Origin: Polynucleobacter sp. MWH-Braz-FAM2G
Lineage (GTDB): Bacteria > Pseudomonadota > Gammaproteobacteria > Burkholderiales > Burkholderiaceae
Direction: 5' to 3'
Assembly: GCF_018687635.1 (NCBI RefSeq)
Contig: NZ_CP061300.1
Coordinates: forward strand, 1,881,424 to 1,945,423
Length of the DNA: 64,000 bases
Numbering within the stretch: the first letter of the stretch is position 1; every line of letters starts with the position of its first letter. The notes beneath the pieces were generated by a model, which saw only the letters and a list, made by a program, of their open reading frames with translations, did no database searches and was not told where the DNA came from. Below are positions 43,763-54,052 of the stretch, piece by piece. The position numbers were made by a program, and so were the translations under genes.

Positions 43763-44827
43763 TCACTTCACAATTTGAGTTAATTTACCGCTCTTATAAA
43801 GCTCAGCCATTTTTTCTAGGGGAATTGGTTTAATTTTGGATGCTTGGCCTGCAGATCCAAAAGCCTGGAAACGTGCAATACAAATCTTCTTTGCTGCTTC
43901 ACGAGCCGGCTTTAAGTAGTCGCGTGGGTCAAACTTGCTGGGATTTTCAATAAAGTAACGACGAATCGCACCTGTCATAGCTAAACGAATATCTGTATCG
44001 ATATTGATTTTGCGAACACCATTTTTAATTCCCTCTTGAATCTCTTCAACCGGCACACCGTAAGTCTCTTTCATATCGCCACCAAATTCACGAATCTCAG
44101 CGAGCAATTCTTGAGGAACACTGGAAGAACCATGCATCACTAAATGCGTATTGGGAATGCGCGCATGAATTTCTTTAATGCGATCGATCGCCAAGATATC
44201 GCCTGTAGGCTTTTTACTGAATTTGTACGCCCCGTGACTTGTACCAATAGCAATTGCTAAAGCATCGCACTGAGTCGCTTTCACAAAATCAGCTGCTTGT
44301 TCAACATCAGTCAACAATTGCTCGCGAGTCATCGTGCCATCAGCCCCATGACCATCTTCCTTATCACCCTTCATGGTTTCTAAAGAACCTAGCACCCCTA
44401 ATTCAGCTTCAACCGTAACCCCAATAGAATGAGAAAACTTCACTACCTCCTTGGAAACATCCACGTTGTACTCGTAACTAGCTACGGTTTTGCCATCAGC
44501 TTCTAGTGAACCATCCATCATCACGCTAGTAAAACCGCTCTTAATCGCTGCCATGCAAACTGCAGGACTTTGACCATGATCTTGATGCATAACTACTGGA
44601 ATATGTGGGTAAGCCTCAACAGCTGCAGAAATCAAATGACGCAAAAATGCTTCCCCAGCGTATTTACGAGCACCTGCTGAAGCTTGCATGATGACTGGGG
44701 AATCGGCTTCATTAGCCGCTTCCATAATTGCCGTTACTTGCTCTAAGTTATTTACATTAAATGCGGGCAGACCATAACCGTTTTCCGCCGCATGATCCAA
44801 GAGTTGTCTTAAAGATACTAAAGCCAT
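43763..44827 (-). CDS. fba: Fructose-bisphosphate aldolase, class II
   Basis: Zinc aldolase of glycolysis and gluconeogenesis. The 354 residues show [18 protein letters not shown], the zinc histidines in [33 protein letters not shown] and [12 protein letters not shown] single subfamily B-like protein of normal length. It follows pyk by 57 bases. Confidence 0.97.
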   Translation of the reverse strand: MALVSLRQLLDHAAENGYGLPAFNVNNLEQVTAIMEAANEADSPVIMQASAGARKYAGEAFLRHLISAAVEAYPHIPVVMHQDHGQSPAVCMAAIKSGFTSVMMDGSLEADGKTVASYEYNVDVSKEVVKFSHSIGVTVEAELGVLGSLETMKGDKEDGHGADGTMTREQLLTDVEQAADFVKATQCDALAIAIGTSHGAYKFSKKPTGDILAIDRIKEIHARIPNTHLVMHGSSSVPQELLAEIREFGGDMKETYGVPVEEIQEGIKNGVRKINIDTDIRLAMTGAIRRYFIENPSKFDPRDYLKPAREAAKKICIARFQAFGSAGQASKIKPIPLEKMAELYKSGKLTQIVK

Positions 44828-44884
44828 GATGTTCTCTTATTAAATGTTGATTTTGGTTTATATAAATATGCTCTAAATACAGCT

Positions 44885-46321
44885 CTACTTCACATGCACA
44901 ATTTTGAGAGTATTGGTGCCACCAGGTTCACCCATAGGCTCGCCAGAGGTCAGTACAACGGTATCGCCTTTTTTGACGGCGCCTGATTTTTTTAGGCAGG
45001 CTTCCACTTCTTGTAATGCGGTATCACGATCCTTGGTGTAGTCCAAACCAATTGGAGTGACATTGCGATAGGTGCTTAGTGCACGCTGGGTTGCTATCTT
45101 CGATGTCAAAGCGAAGATCGGCACGTGAATATTGTGACGACTCATCCAAATTGCTGTTGAGCCTGAATCGGTCAATGCAGCAATTGCATCCGCATTGAGA
45201 TGGTGCGCTGTAAATAAAGCGCCTAAGGCAATCGTTTGATCAATACGAGTGAATGTTTTATCCATGAAGTCGGTATCGAGCTTCACGCGATCTGACTTTT
45301 CTGCTTCAACGCAAATCTCAGCCATCGCTTTAATGGTTTGCACCGGATACATACCTGCAGCAGATTCAGCGGACAACATTACTGCATCCGTACCATCCAA
45401 TACAGCATTAGCCACGTCGCTCACTTCGGCACGAGTAGGGACTGGAGCATTAATCATGGACTCCATCATTTGCGTAGCAGTAATCGTAAATTTATCCGCT
45501 TCAAGCGCCCAAGCAATCATGCGTTTTTGCAAAGCGGGCACTGCCGCATTCCCAACTTCAATCGCCAAGTCACCCCGTGCGACCATAATCCCATCGCTTT
45601 CAGCAATAATACTTTTGAGCGCTTCTGGCTCAATTGCCTCTGCGCGCTCCACCTTAGCAATAGTTCTCACTTTGCCAACGCCATGCTTAGCACTCGCGGC
45701 ATCAGCCAGCTTTCTGGCATAAGCCATATCAGCACCATCCTTGGGAAAGCTAATTGCCAAGAAATCTACCCCCATTGCAATTGCAGCATCCAAATCGGCA
45801 ATATCTTTTTCAGTCAGAGCGGGAGCCGTTAAACCACCACCAGCACGATTGATTCCTTTGTTATTGGAAAGGGGTCCACCCTGCTCAACAATAGTAAAAA
45901 TTTCACCACCTTTGACGCCATCGACGCGCAATACCACCAATCCATCGTTCAATAAAAGACGATCGCCTGGCTTTACATCGTTTGGCAGCTCTTTGTAATC
46001 AAGGCCAACACGATCTTGATTACCTAATTCACAGGCAACATCGAGGATAAATTTATCCCCCTCTTTAAGCTGAATTTTGTTATCAGCAAATTTACCTACC
46101 CGAATTTTGGGGCCCTGCAGGTCAGCCATAATGCCCACTTCTTTACCCGCCTCAGCAGAGATAGTGCGGACTAAATCATGGCGTGCTTTGTGGTCTGCGA
46201 CTGTACCATGGGAAAAATTCATTCGGACCACATCAACACCAGCACGGATCATGTCACGCAAAACATCAGGCTTTTCAGAAGCTGGCCCTAAAGTTGCAAT
46301 GATCTTGGTTGCTCTAAGCAT
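44885..46321 (-). CDS. pyk: Pyruvate kinase
   Basis: Final ATP-yielding step of glycolysis. ATG 46321 gives 478 residues starting MLRATKIIATLGPASEK. DLQGPKIRVGKF, ISFPKDGADMAYARKLAD, MVARGDLAIEVG and MSAESAAGMYPVQTI are pyruvate kinase signatures. The upstream in-frame start at 46357 would overlap pgk and is not supported. The gap to pgk is 4 bases. Confidence 0.96.
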   Translation of the reverse strand: MLRATKIIATLGPASEKPDVLRDMIRAGVDVVRMNFSHGTVADHKARHDLVRTISAEAGKEVGIMADLQGPKIRVGKFADNKIQLKEGDKFILDVACELGNQDRVGLDYKELPNDVKPGDRLLLNDGLVVLRVDGVKGGEIFTIVEQGGPLSNNKGINRAGGGLTAPALTEKDIADLDAAIAMGVDFLAISFPKDGADMAYARKLADAASAKHGVGKVRTIAKVERAEAIEPEALKSIIAESDGIMVARGDLAIEVGNAAVPALQKRMIAWALEADKFTITATQMMESMINAPVPTRAEVSDVANAVLDGTDAVMLSAESAAGMYPVQTIKAMAEICVEAEKSDRVKLDTDFMDKTFTRIDQTIALGALFTAHHLNADAIAALTDSGSTAIWMSRHNIHVPIFALTSKIATQRALSTYRNVTPIGLDYTKDRDTALQEVEACLKKSGAVKKGDTVVLTSGEPMGEPGGTNTLKIVHVK

Positions 46322-46325
46322 ATAT

Positions 46326-47537
46326 TTAGTCTTTCGCCCTCTCGGCAAGCACTGCAAAGGCTGGCAAAGATTTGCCTTCTAAAAATTCAAGGAAGGCACC
46401 GCCACCAGTTGAGATGTAATCCACTTGATTTTCAATGCCGTACTTAGCGATAGCCGCCAATGTATCACCACCGCCAGCGATAGAAAACGCAGGTGAATGC
46501 GCAATTGCTGCCGCTAACATTTTCGTACCACCACCAAATTGATCAATTTCAAATACGCCCAATGGACCATTCCAAACAATCGTGCCTGCATGAGCAAGCA
46601 TGATAGATAAACGCGCGGCAGTTTTAGGACCAATATCCAAAATCATGTCATCTTCAGCCACTTGATCTGAAGGCACACGATTTGCACGGGCTAATGGAGA
46701 TAATTCATTTGCTACTACGACATCTTCTGGAATCGGCACATGGGCACCACGCTTTTCCATGATCTCCATGATTTCTCTAGCCTCATCGACTAAATCAGGC
46801 TCGGCAAGCGATTTTCCAATTGGCAAACCTTTAGCCAGCATGAAGGTATTAGCGATACCACCTCCAACAATTAGTTCATCTACCTTTTCGGATAAAGCTT
46901 TCAATATGGTGAGCTTAGACGAAACTTTCGAGCCTGCCACAATCGCCACTAAGGGACGCTTTGGACTAGCTAGTGCACGACTGAGGGCATCTAATTCAGC
47001 CGCCATTAATGGTCCAGCACAAGCAATCGGTGCAAATTTAGCTACGCCATTCGTGGTTGCCTCAGCACGATGCGCAGTTCCAAATGCATCATTCACATAA
47101 ACATCACATAACGCAGCAATCTTTTTGGCCAAATCGTCGTTATTCTTTTTTTCGCCTACATTTAAACGACAGTTTTCTAACAGAACAACTTCGCCAGGCA
47201 TCACCTCAAATCCGCCATCGACCCAATCGCTAATTAAAGGCACTTTACGACTAAGCAAAGCAGCAATACGATCAGCTACAGGAGCTAAGCTATCTTCCGG
47301 CTTAAATTGACCCTCAGTAGGGCGACCCAAATGCGAAGTCACCATTACAGCCGCTCCAGCGTCCAAACACATCTGCACCGCTGGCATGGATGCCCGAATA
47401 CGAGTGTCCTCGGTAATATTTCCAGCATCGTCTTGAGGAACATTTAAGTCAGCGCGGATCAAAACCCGCTTACCCTTCAATTGACCTGATTGAGCTAATT
47501 CACTTAAACGCTTAACTTTAAATAAGGATTCCGGCAT
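46326..47537 (-). CDS. pgk: Phosphoglycerate kinase
   Basis: 403 residues. [26 protein letters not shown], the nucleotide site [16 protein letters not shown] and the C-terminal [13 protein letters not shown] with [14 protein letters not shown]. First gene of the minus-strand run pgk-pyk-fba-purC-purE-purK-tsaC. It is divergent from ilvE; the 209-base gap must hold both promoters, but no convincing -10/-35 pair could be assigned. Confidence 0.97.
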   Translation of the reverse strand: MPESLFKVKRLSELAQSGQLKGKRVLIRADLNVPQDDAGNITEDTRIRASMPAVQMCLDAGAAVMVTSHLGRPTEGQFKPEDSLAPVADRIAALLSRKVPLISDWVDGGFEVMPGEVVLLENCRLNVGEKKNNDDLAKKIAALCDVYVNDAFGTAHRAEATTNGVAKFAPIACAGPLMAAELDALSRALASPKRPLVAIVAGSKVSSKLTILKALSEKVDELIVGGGIANTFMLAKGLPIGKSLAEPDLVDEAREIMEIMEKRGAHVPIPEDVVVANELSPLARANRVPSDQVAEDDMILDIGPKTAARLSIMLAHAGTIVWNGPLGVFEIDQFGGGTKMLAAAIAHSPAFSIAGGGDTLAAIAKYGIENQVDYISTGGGAFLEFLEGKSLPAFAVLAERAKD

Positions 47538-47660
47538 GAGTTTTAGGTAAATATGTAGGTTTATTGGGAGACCTCCATTCTAAATGCTCTAGCCTGCCCA
47601 CCCCTGAAGATTCAAGCCAACAGACCACCCAGCCTGCTCTACAATAAGGACTAATGCGTT

Positions 47661-47692
47661 CTTGGCTAGAAAAGTTAAATCTGCCAGCCAAG
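47661..47692 (+). repeat. Inverted repeat in the ilvE leader
   Basis: CTTGGCT (47661-47667) and AGCCAAG (47686-47692) are perfect 7-base arms with an 18-base spacer, about 55 bases before the ilvE ATG. Possible leader stem; no leucine/valine-rich leader peptide was found to suggest classical attenuation. Confidence 0.3.
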
Positions 47693-47746
47693 TGACCAGC
47701 TAAAACCGTTTTTACAGATATTTAACAGATACAAAAGGTAAAGAAA

Positions 47747-48670
47747 ATGTCGATGTCCGACCGCGATGGCTTTATTTGGACTGATGGGAAGCTAATTCCT
47801 TGGCGTGAGGCCAATATTCACGTGCTTACGCACAGTTTGCACTACGGAATGGGCGTATTTGAGGGCATTCGGGCCTATAAAACCCCCCAGGGAACGGCTA
47901 TTTTCCGCCTTCCAGAACATGTAAAACGCCTATTTAACGGCACCAAAATCTTCCAAATGAGCATGCCATATAGCCAGGAGGAGATTACCAAGGGCATTAT
48001 CGACGTCGTAAACAGCAATAAGCTTGAGGCCTGCTACATCCGCCCAATCATCTTTATTGGCTCTCAAAAGCTAGGCATCTCCCCAAAAGGGAATTCCATT
48101 CATACTTCTATCGCCGCTTGGGAATGGGGTGCTTATTTGGGTGAAGATGGCATCAATAAGGGTATTCGGGTTAAGACCTCCTCCTTTACCCGTCACTTTG
48201 TCAACTCTTCTCTAGTTCGCGCCAAGGCCTCTGGTTACTACATCAATTCTATTTTGGCTAATCAAGAAGTGACTGCCAATGGTTACGATGAAGCCTTATT
48301 GCTGGATACAGAGGGTTATGTTTCCGAAGGATCTGGAGAGAACGTCTTTATGGTGAGCAACGGCATTGTGTATACGCCGGATTTGGCCTCTTGTTTAGAT
48401 GGCATTACCCGCAACTCTATTATTCAAATCGTAAAAGATTTGGGCCTTGAGTTGCGTGAAAAGCGCATTACTCGAGATGAAATCTATTCTGCTGATGAAG
48501 CGTTTTTTACCGGTACAGCTGCTGAAGTGACCCCTATCCGCGAGTTGGACGACCGCACCATTGGTGACGGCAAGCGTGGCCCAATTACAGAAAAAATTCA
48601 GAAAACGTATTTTGATGCTGTATATGGGCGCAATGATAAATACAAATCTTGGCTCACATACGTGAAGTAA
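47747..48670 (+). CDS. ilvE: Branched-chain amino-acid aminotransferase
   Basis: PLP fold-type IV transaminase for Val, Ile and Leu. The 307-residue length is as in E. coli (309). Motifs: ANIHVLTHSLHYGMGVFEGI, the PLP lysine in SSLVRAKASGYYINSILA, DEALLLDTEGYVSEGSGENVF in pieces, and FFTGTAAEVTPI. A purine-rich AAAAGG precedes the ATG. A small zinc protein gene follows after 22 bases. Confidence 0.97.
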   Translation: MSMSDRDGFIWTDGKLIPWREANIHVLTHSLHYGMGVFEGIRAYKTPQGTAIFRLPEHVKRLFNGTKIFQMSMPYSQEEITKGIIDVVNSNKLEACYIRPIIFIGSQKLGISPKGNSIHTSIAAWEWGAYLGEDGINKGIRVKTSSFTRHFVNSSLVRAKASGYYINSILANQEVTANGYDEALLLDTEGYVSEGSGENVFMVSNGIVYTPDLASCLDGITRNSIIQIVKDLGLELREKRITRDEIYSADEAFFTGTAAEVTPIRELDDRTIGDGKRGPITEKIQKTYFDAVYGRNDKYKSWLTYVK

Positions 48671-48692
48671 TTTCAGCGATCAGGAACAGCAT

Positions 48693-48881
48693 ATGACTCA
48701 AGCACAAGCAACCATGGTGGATGGCAAGGATTTACCTTTGCACTGTCCTACCAATCAAACTCCAGCATGGAACTCTCACCCACGAGTCTTCCTAGACATT
48801 ACCAAAACCGGTGAAGCTAAGTGCCCGTATTGTGGCGCAGAGTACAAACTTATTCCCGGCACTGAACCACACGGTCACTAA
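48693..48881 (+). CDS. Small zinc-finger protein (zf-CHCC / NDUFS6-like)
   Basis: 62 residues with the conserved pattern LHCP near residue 18, HPRVFLDI near 29 and CPYCGAEYKL near 43. The Cys/His/Cys-x2-Cys set binds zinc in the family related to the NDUFS6 subunit of complex I. Small stand-alone bacterial members are common between ilvE and waaF in betaproteobacteria; the molecular role is not known. A hairpin follows before waaF. Confidence 0.85.
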   Translation: MTQAQATMVDGKDLPLHCPTNQTPAWNSHPRVFLDITKTGEAKCPYCGAEYKLIPGTEPHGH

Positions 48882-48886
48882 GTCCA

Positions 48887-48910
48887 TCAGCGTCTTCATA
48901 AAGACGCTGA
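48887..48910. repeat. Hairpin between the zinc-finger gene and waaF
   Basis: TCAGCGTCTT (48887-48896) and AAGACGCTGA (48901-48910) form a perfect 10-bp stem with a CATA loop, 16 bases before the waaF ATG. There is no T-tract, so an mRNA processing or stability role is more likely than termination. Confidence 0.55.
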
Positions 48911-48925
48911 ATCGGCAAACATTAC

Positions 48926-49963
48926 ATGAACGGTATTTTGATTGTCGCTCCCAATTGGATTGGGGATGCCGTAATGACTCAGCCTTTACTGGCAAGCCTT
49001 AAGCAGCAATTTCCAGAAGCAAATATAGATGTACTTGCCAGTACTTGGGTGGCACCCATTTATCGCGCCTGCCCTGAAGTTTCAGAAGTTATCGAAGCAA
49101 AATTTGAGCACAAACAACTGCAATGGGGTTTACGCAAGCAACTAGCTAAAGAGTTATCAGCAAAAAAATATCAGGTCTGCTTTGTATTACCCAATAGCTT
49201 CAAGTCAGCTCTGATCCCATGGCTGGCTAATATTCCTCTACGCATAGGTTATCGTGGTGAGCTACGTTTTGGACTCATTAATCTATCCCTAGATAACCCA
49301 AGCAAAATTAATCGCCCACCCATGGTGGAACACTATCTTGCATTAAGCAAGCTACTAAATAGCGAACTAGCAACAACGGCAGACAACCCTTCACCTAAAT
49401 TGTGCATCTCTGCAACAGCAAAACTTTCTGTTCTGAATAAATTTAATGACGTCAATTTTGATCCCACCAATACATACGTCATGTGCCCTGGAGCAGAGTA
49501 TGGCCCAACAAAACGCTGGCCAATAAGTCACTTTGCTGAGTTAGCCAATAAATTAGTAACCCTCAATCCAGACGCCCAAATAATTCTCTTAGGGGGAAAA
49601 GCTGATCATGAGCTTGCTGAAGAAATTTGCGCAAAGGCCCATAAAGATAGCAAGATTCACAATTGGTGCGGCAACACAACTCTTGATGAGGCAATTGCCC
49701 TGATTGGCATGTGCAAAGCGGTTATTAGCAATGACTCTGGGTTAATGCATATCGCAGCAGCACTGCAAACACCCCAAGTCGCTATATTTGGGTCAAGTGA
49801 TCCAGCCCATACACCTCCACTATCAAACAAGGCAAAAGTGCTTTGGTTAAATCTACCATGCAGCCCCTGCCATAAAAAAGTGTGTCCGTTAGGTCATTTA
49901 AATTGCTTAAATGACATTCTCCCTGACCAAGTATTCACTACACTCAAGACATTGCAGTCATAA
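48926..49963 (+). CDS. waaF: Lipopolysaccharide heptosyltransferase II
   Basis: GT9 enzyme adding the second heptose of the LPS inner core. The 345 residues start ILIVAPNWIGDAVMTQPLLA. VMCPGAEYGPTKRWP and SNDSGLMHIAAALQTPQVAIFGSSDP are WaaF hallmarks, ending with CSPCHKKVCPLGHLNCL. It is separated from waaA (23.1 kb) and not in a full LPS cluster. Confidence 0.95.
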   Translation: MNGILIVAPNWIGDAVMTQPLLASLKQQFPEANIDVLASTWVAPIYRACPEVSEVIEAKFEHKQLQWGLRKQLAKELSAKKYQVCFVLPNSFKSALIPWLANIPLRIGYRGELRFGLINLSLDNPSKINRPPMVEHYLALSKLLNSELATTADNPSPKLCISATAKLSVLNKFNDVNFDPTNTYVMCPGAEYGPTKRWPISHFAELANKLVTLNPDAQIILLGGKADHELAEEICAKAHKDSKIHNWCGNTTLDEAIALIGMCKAVISNDSGLMHIAAALQTPQVAIFGSSDPAHTPPLSNKAKVLWLNLPCSPCHKKVCPLGHLNCLNDILPDQVFTTLKTLQS

Positions 49964-49980
49964 CTCAGGAAACGTAAGCC

Positions 49981-50415
49981 ATGTCCAAACTTGCCAGACT
50001 CTTTCACAACGCTGATGATGTCGTTGATGCTTGGCGAGATGCCCTACGACATCGAGATGTTCAAGGAGCATTAGATATTTGGTTAGATGATGACTCTATC
50101 ACCTGCGTTCTTCCTGAGGGTCATCGCTTAACCGGACATGCAGAAATCCGTGAGGGTTTAGAAAGACTTCTTAGTAAGCAAGCTTTATTTTTAGAGCCAA
50201 TTGCTTGTATTAGCCACTCCATATTAGGAGCTGCTATATATGACACTACAGAAGCAGTTCATTTCAGAGCCGATCAAATCGAAGCTGAATTCTTTCTCAA
50301 TATCACCTTGGTTCTTCTGCAGGATAGCGCTGGTTGGCGGATAGCCCATTTACATGCGAGTCACTCTACGGAAGAAACATTCGATTCTCCTTTAACACCG
50401 CACGGTCTTCACTAA
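49981..50415 (+). CDS. NTF2-like (SnoaL/DUF4440-type) protein of unknown function
   Basis: 144 residues beginning with a helix (DDVVDAWRDALRHRDVQGAL) followed by LDIWLDDDSITCVLPEGHRL and a beta-rich half ending GWRIAHLHASH, the cone-shaped NTF2-like fold of ketosteroid-isomerase relatives. The family covers enzymes and ligand binders, so no reaction can be assigned. It lies 17 bases after waaF and 5 bases before the next gene, so is probably cotranscribed. Confidence 0.75.
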   Translation: MSKLARLFHNADDVVDAWRDALRHRDVQGALDIWLDDDSITCVLPEGHRLTGHAEIREGLERLLSKQALFLEPIACISHSILGAAIYDTTEAVHFRADQIEAEFFLNITLVLLQDSAGWRIAHLHASHSTEETFDSPLTPHGLH

Positions 50416-50420
50416 ATACC

Positions 50421-51035
50421 ATGGATGATCAAGTGCTGCGGTCGCTAATGAAGTGGCCAAATGTGCCTGACTGTTTTGGCTGGCTCGCTCTAGACCGACG
50501 TGGGCAATGGCGTATGCGTGATGAATTCACGCAGCAAAACAATCTACCAGGTCAAGTTATTCAACACAGTGTTTTAAGTGAATTTATTTCACGCAACTAT
50601 GCATGCGATACACGCGGAAGGTATTTCTTCCAAAACGGTCCTCAGCGTGTTTTCATTACTTTGGATGCAACACCTTGGATTGTTCGCATACACCCTAGCA
50701 AAGCGGGACATGAGCTGATTACACAATGCCATCATTCAATTGAACCTTGCGGTGCTTTAAGCGATGAAAACGGAAATATTTATATCCTTGGCGAAGCGAA
50801 CCAAACTATTTATGAGGAAGCAAAGGATAGTCAATTTATCAAAAAAATTATGCTGACAATTGCTTTATTGCATGATCACGATCTTGATCATTTTTCTGAG
50901 CTTGCCAAGTTACATGAAGAGGCCTGTAGCTTTGGAGGATCATGGAATTGGAATGGAAAACGACTCTCTCTTGACCCCGTCCACTCTGGAGGGCTCTCCA
51001 CGCGCTTTCACTTTATTAAAAAACCAACCGCTTAA
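50421..51035 (+). CDS. Conserved protein of unknown function (betaproteobacterial)
   Basis: 204 residues from ATG 50421; a longer reading from 50334 would overlap the preceding gene. No membrane segment, signal peptide or catalytic motif was recognised. Notable segments are MKWPNVPDCFGWLALDRRGQWRMRD at the start (residues 11-35), FFQNGPQRVFITLDATPWIVR, and GSWNWNGKRLSLDPV near the end, suggesting a tryptophan-rich soluble beta protein. It seems to be a conserved family in related bacteria; no function is offered. Its 3' end overlaps the protease gene on the other strand by 4 bases. Confidence 0.75.
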   Translation: MDDQVLRSLMKWPNVPDCFGWLALDRRGQWRMRDEFTQQNNLPGQVIQHSVLSEFISRNYACDTRGRYFFQNGPQRVFITLDATPWIVRIHPSKAGHELITQCHHSIEPCGALSDENGNIYILGEANQTIYEEAKDSQFIKKIMLTIALLHDHDLDHFSELAKLHEEACSFGGSWNWNGKRLSLDPVHSGGLSTRFHFIKKPTA

Positions 51036-52732
51036 CCAGGGGCTTGCTTGCCCTGCTCCTTGAGCTCCTCTTGATATTGTCTTTGCATCTCACGTAGACG
51101 AGCATCAATACTGGATCCTTGATAAAAATCAGCGCCGCCAGCTGAGCGAGCAATACGAAGCTGCTCAATTGCCGAAGGCCAAGCCCCTTCCAATGCATAC
51201 TTTTCGCCAAGAGCGTAGTGGCGCATAGGCACATTATTCGCTTGATCATAGGCCTTGGAAAGTAAAGACCACCAGACGATTTCATTCGGCTGAGATTTGG
51301 TACGAGATTTCAACCAATTAATTGCATCATTAGTGCGCCCGAGCTTAAGATCAGCACTAATCATGGCAGCGCCTGCCGCATAAGATTGTGGATAAGCTCG
51401 AAGTGAGGCTTGAGCAATTTGTAACGCCTCTTCACCTTTACCTTTGGCCAAAGCTAATTCAGATGCGGTGATATCTAATGCAAGGCTTTGCTTTTGATTA
51501 AGCAAATCAGATGCAACTCCCTTTTGAACAATATTACGAGCCTGCTGTAAATCAGACTCTGCTTGATCTATTTTTCCTTGACGTTGCGCTATTAGGGCCA
51601 AGCCATAAAAGCCTTCAAGCTGCTTTCCTATTGGCTGCTGCTTACTCAAGCTGTCAAATGTATTTTTTAAGTCATACATCCCGCTGGAACTACCAGATTG
51701 TTCCATGCGCGCCCGAGCTTTTATAAAATAGAACTCTGGGGATATTGTTAAATTGCCTTTGACAACCGTCCGTGCCCTATCTTGCATATCGGCAATCCGG
51801 TCAGTAGTTAACGGGTGGGTACGGACATAACCTGGAACCCCTTTATCCATAATTCCCGTTGCTTTTTGCAAACGCTGAAAAAAGCCAGGTGCGCCATTCA
51901 CATCGTATCCACTAGCATTCAAAATCTGAAAGCCAATACGATCAGCTTCGCGCTCTGCATCTCGGGAGTATGACAGTTGATTATTAACAGCAAGGGCTTG
52001 ACCACCTTGCATCAATCCAGCTGCTGCCGATGGATTGCGCGAAGCAGCTAGAGCCCCTAAAACCATTCCAGCTAAGGCAAGCATCATATTAGTGGTTTGT
52101 TTGTCCATTTGACGAGCAAGATGGCGTTGCAAGACGTGACCTGTTTCATGCCCCATGACTGAAGCTACTTCAGAATCACTTTCAGCACTCACTAGTAAAC
52201 CAGTATGGAACCCGATAAATCCTCCGGGTAACGCAAATGCGTTAATACTGCTATCCCTTACAGCAAATACTTCAAAGTTATACGCACCACTTCCTTGTTC
52301 ATTCGCACCGCCCAATTGCAATTTCTTTGCAGCTTGTAATAAACGACGCTCCATCTGATTTAAAAAATCATAGATGAGCAAATCATTTGAATAGTCAGCG
52401 TCTGGACGTATTTGACGCATGATCATCTCGCCATATTTACGTTCATCGAGTCTTGTTAAAACGTCTCCTCCAGGATCCCCCATATCGGGCAAGACAATAG
52501 TTGGCTGACTTTGCATTGAACTGCGAGTTGGTGCATTAGCAGGACGCGCGTCAGGTGACTGCATCGCCCGGCCAATATTTTGAAGAGCCGCTGAATTTCC
52601 CTCCACGGAGACATCCCCAACAGGTGAAGCGGAATACACCGGAAATCCAGAGCAAGCTAAAGCCAACATCAACTGAACTGTCAAAATACGGCGCAAAAGT
52701 GAGGTTTTTGTGACTGGCTTTATTTCTTGCAT
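51032..52732 (-). CDS. M48-family metalloprotease with TPR domain (BepA/YfgC-like)
   Basis: 566 residues from ATG 52732 with an N-terminal signal peptide ([20 protein letters not shown], residues 11-30). The M48 zinc site HETGH lies in [17 protein letters not shown], followed by a downstream glutamate region ([15 protein letters not shown]) supplying the third ligand. The C-terminal third is TPR-like helical repeats. BepA-type proteins act in the periplasm on outer-membrane protein assembly. The frame extends upstream to 52840, but that would run into moaC. Only 23 bases separate its start from the moaC start. Confidence 0.9.
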   Translation of the reverse strand: MQEIKPVTKTSLLRRILTVQLMLALACSGFPVYSASPVGDVSVEGNSAALQNIGRAMQSPDARPANAPTRSSMQSQPTIVLPDMGDPGGDVLTRLDERKYGEMIMRQIRPDADYSNDLLIYDFLNQMERRLLQAAKKLQLGGANEQGSGAYNFEVFAVRDSSINAFALPGGFIGFHTGLLVSAESDSEVASVMGHETGHVLQRHLARQMDKQTTNMMLALAGMVLGALAASRNPSAAAGLMQGGQALAVNNQLSYSRDAEREADRIGFQILNASGYDVNGAPGFFQRLQKATGIMDKGVPGYVRTHPLTTDRIADMQDRARTVVKGNLTISPEFYFIKARARMEQSGSSSGMYDLKNTFDSLSKQQPIGKQLEGFYGLALIAQRQGKIDQAESDLQQARNIVQKGVASDLLNQKQSLALDITASELALAKGKGEEALQIAQASLRAYPQSYAAGAAMISADLKLGRTNDAINWLKSRTKSQPNEIVWWSLLSKAYDQANNVPMRHYALGEKYALEGAWPSAIEQLRIARSAGGADFYQGSSIDARLREMQRQYQEELKEQGKQAPG

Positions 52733-52755
52733 CTCTATATGGTAAAACTTATCCC

Positions 52756-53235
52756 ATGAACAAACTAACTCATTTTGATGCCAGTGGGCAAGCCCATATG
52801 GTAAACGTTGGGGATAAACCAAGCACCCATCGTATTGCAATAGCTAGCGGCAAGATTAAGATGCTTCCAGAGACCTTCGAGATGGTGAACGCTGGCACCC
52901 ATAAAAAAGGTGATGTACTGGGTATAGCCCGAGTTGCAGGCATCCAAGCATCTAAAAAGACATCTGAGCTTATTCCACTCTGTCATCCCCTAGCACTAAC
53001 CCATGTTAGCCTAAGCTTTGAAACCATTCCCAATGAAAGTAGCATCAACTGCCAGGTCAGAGCGGAAACTACCGGTCCCACTGGCGTAGAAATGGAAGCC
53101 CTCACCGCAGTCCAAGTCGCCCTACTCACTATTTATGACATGTGCAAAGCCGTAGACCGTGGCATGGTGATAGGAGATGTCAAACTACTCGAGAAGAGTG
53201 GTGGCAAGAGCGGGGAATGGACATCAAATAACTAA
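52756..53235 (+). CDS. moaC: Cyclic pyranopterin monophosphate synthase MoaC
   Basis: Forms cPMP in molybdenum cofactor synthesis. 159 residues with [34 protein letters not shown] and [20 protein letters not shown], ending [13 protein letters not shown], the canonical MoaC sequence. No other moa gene is next to it. An ATCTAGT/ACTAGAT repeat just after the stop (near 53240) has no T-tract. Confidence 0.97.
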   Translation: MNKLTHFDASGQAHMVNVGDKPSTHRIAIASGKIKMLPETFEMVNAGTHKKGDVLGIARVAGIQASKKTSELIPLCHPLALTHVSLSFETIPNESSINCQVRAETTGPTGVEMEALTAVQVALLTIYDMCKAVDRGMVIGDVKLLEKSGGKSGEWTSNN

Positions 53236-53303
53236 TATCATCTAGTTAAACACACTAGATAGTGCGACACTTAAAAATGAACTGCAGAATAAACTTTTAA
53301 AAA

Positions 53304-53975
53304 CTACTTTTTAACAGCTTTCACCAAATACTGGTGAGACAAAGCATCTTGCATTGCTTCTGACGCATTACCGCCCGCACGTGTTGCCATTCTTTGAATA
53401 ATGCTTAAATAATTTTCTCGACTTGTATCCTCGACAATTCTACCCGTGAGGTCCACAATTTTATAGCCAGTAGATTCAAACAGCTCAACAATAGTTTTTC
53501 TAGTAAACCATCTTAAATGAGTCCTATCTAGCAATCCCATATCTTGATATCTAAAGTTACCCAAGCTAATATCAACTTGAATACTCCAGTGCTGAATATT
53601 AGGGATGCAAGCAACAATACAACCATCATCAGGCAAGATTTGATGTATTTTTTTAAGGCACCCCCAAGGGTCTTTTAAATGCTCTAGAACATCTGCAAAA
53701 ATCCAACACTGTATATTGGAGCTTTTCAACCAAAAAACTTCATTCAAAAATTCAATATCACCAACTAAAACATTGTCACAATATCTTTTAGCGAGCTGTG
53801 CATAGCTATCCTCAATCTCTAGCCCATCATATACACAATTAGGATTTATTTTTTTATATTCACGCGCCAATGCACCACTAGAGCATCCAACTTCTAATAA
53901 ATATTTTATATTTGATGGAATAATTTTCAGTAAATCGAGATTTGCGATCTCATGCATAGGAGTTTGACTAGACAT
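53304..53975 (-). CDS. Class I SAM-dependent methyltransferase
   Basis: 223 residues from ATG 53975 (a TTG at 53993 is also in frame). Motif I YLLEVGCSSGALAREYK is near the N-terminus. WIFADVLEHLKDPWGCL is motif II/post-I, and RTHLRWFTRKTIVELFES is typical of Ubie/COQ5-like methyltransferases often found in O-antigen and glycan loci. The substrate is unknown. Base composition is visibly AT-richer than the flanking moaC and pilin genes. It follows the oxygenase gene on the same strand. Confidence 0.85.
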   Translation of the reverse strand: MSSQTPMHEIANLDLLKIIPSNIKYLLEVGCSSGALAREYKKINPNCVYDGLEIEDSYAQLAKRYCDNVLVGDIEFLNEVFWLKSSNIQCWIFADVLEHLKDPWGCLKKIHQILPDDGCIVACIPNIQHWSIQVDISLGNFRYQDMGLLDRTHLRWFTRKTIVELFESTGYKIVDLTGRIVEDTSRENYLSIIQRMATRAGGNASEAMQDALSHQYLVKAVKK

Positions 53976-54052
53976 AATTTTTTCGAATAGCAAAGAACAT
54001 AAATAATAGGCTGATTGAGTAAGTGACTGGCAAATTGACTAAGAATTTAAGG

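Noticed and set aside
45249..45832. Long open frames (157 and 164 codons) opposite pyk
   Set aside because: Antisense shadows of a highly expressed gene; no motif, low-complexity Ser/Ile composition.
53236..53303. ATCTAGT/ACTAGAT repeat after moaC as a terminator
   Set aside because: Only 7 bp, AT-rich and without a T-tract; not called.
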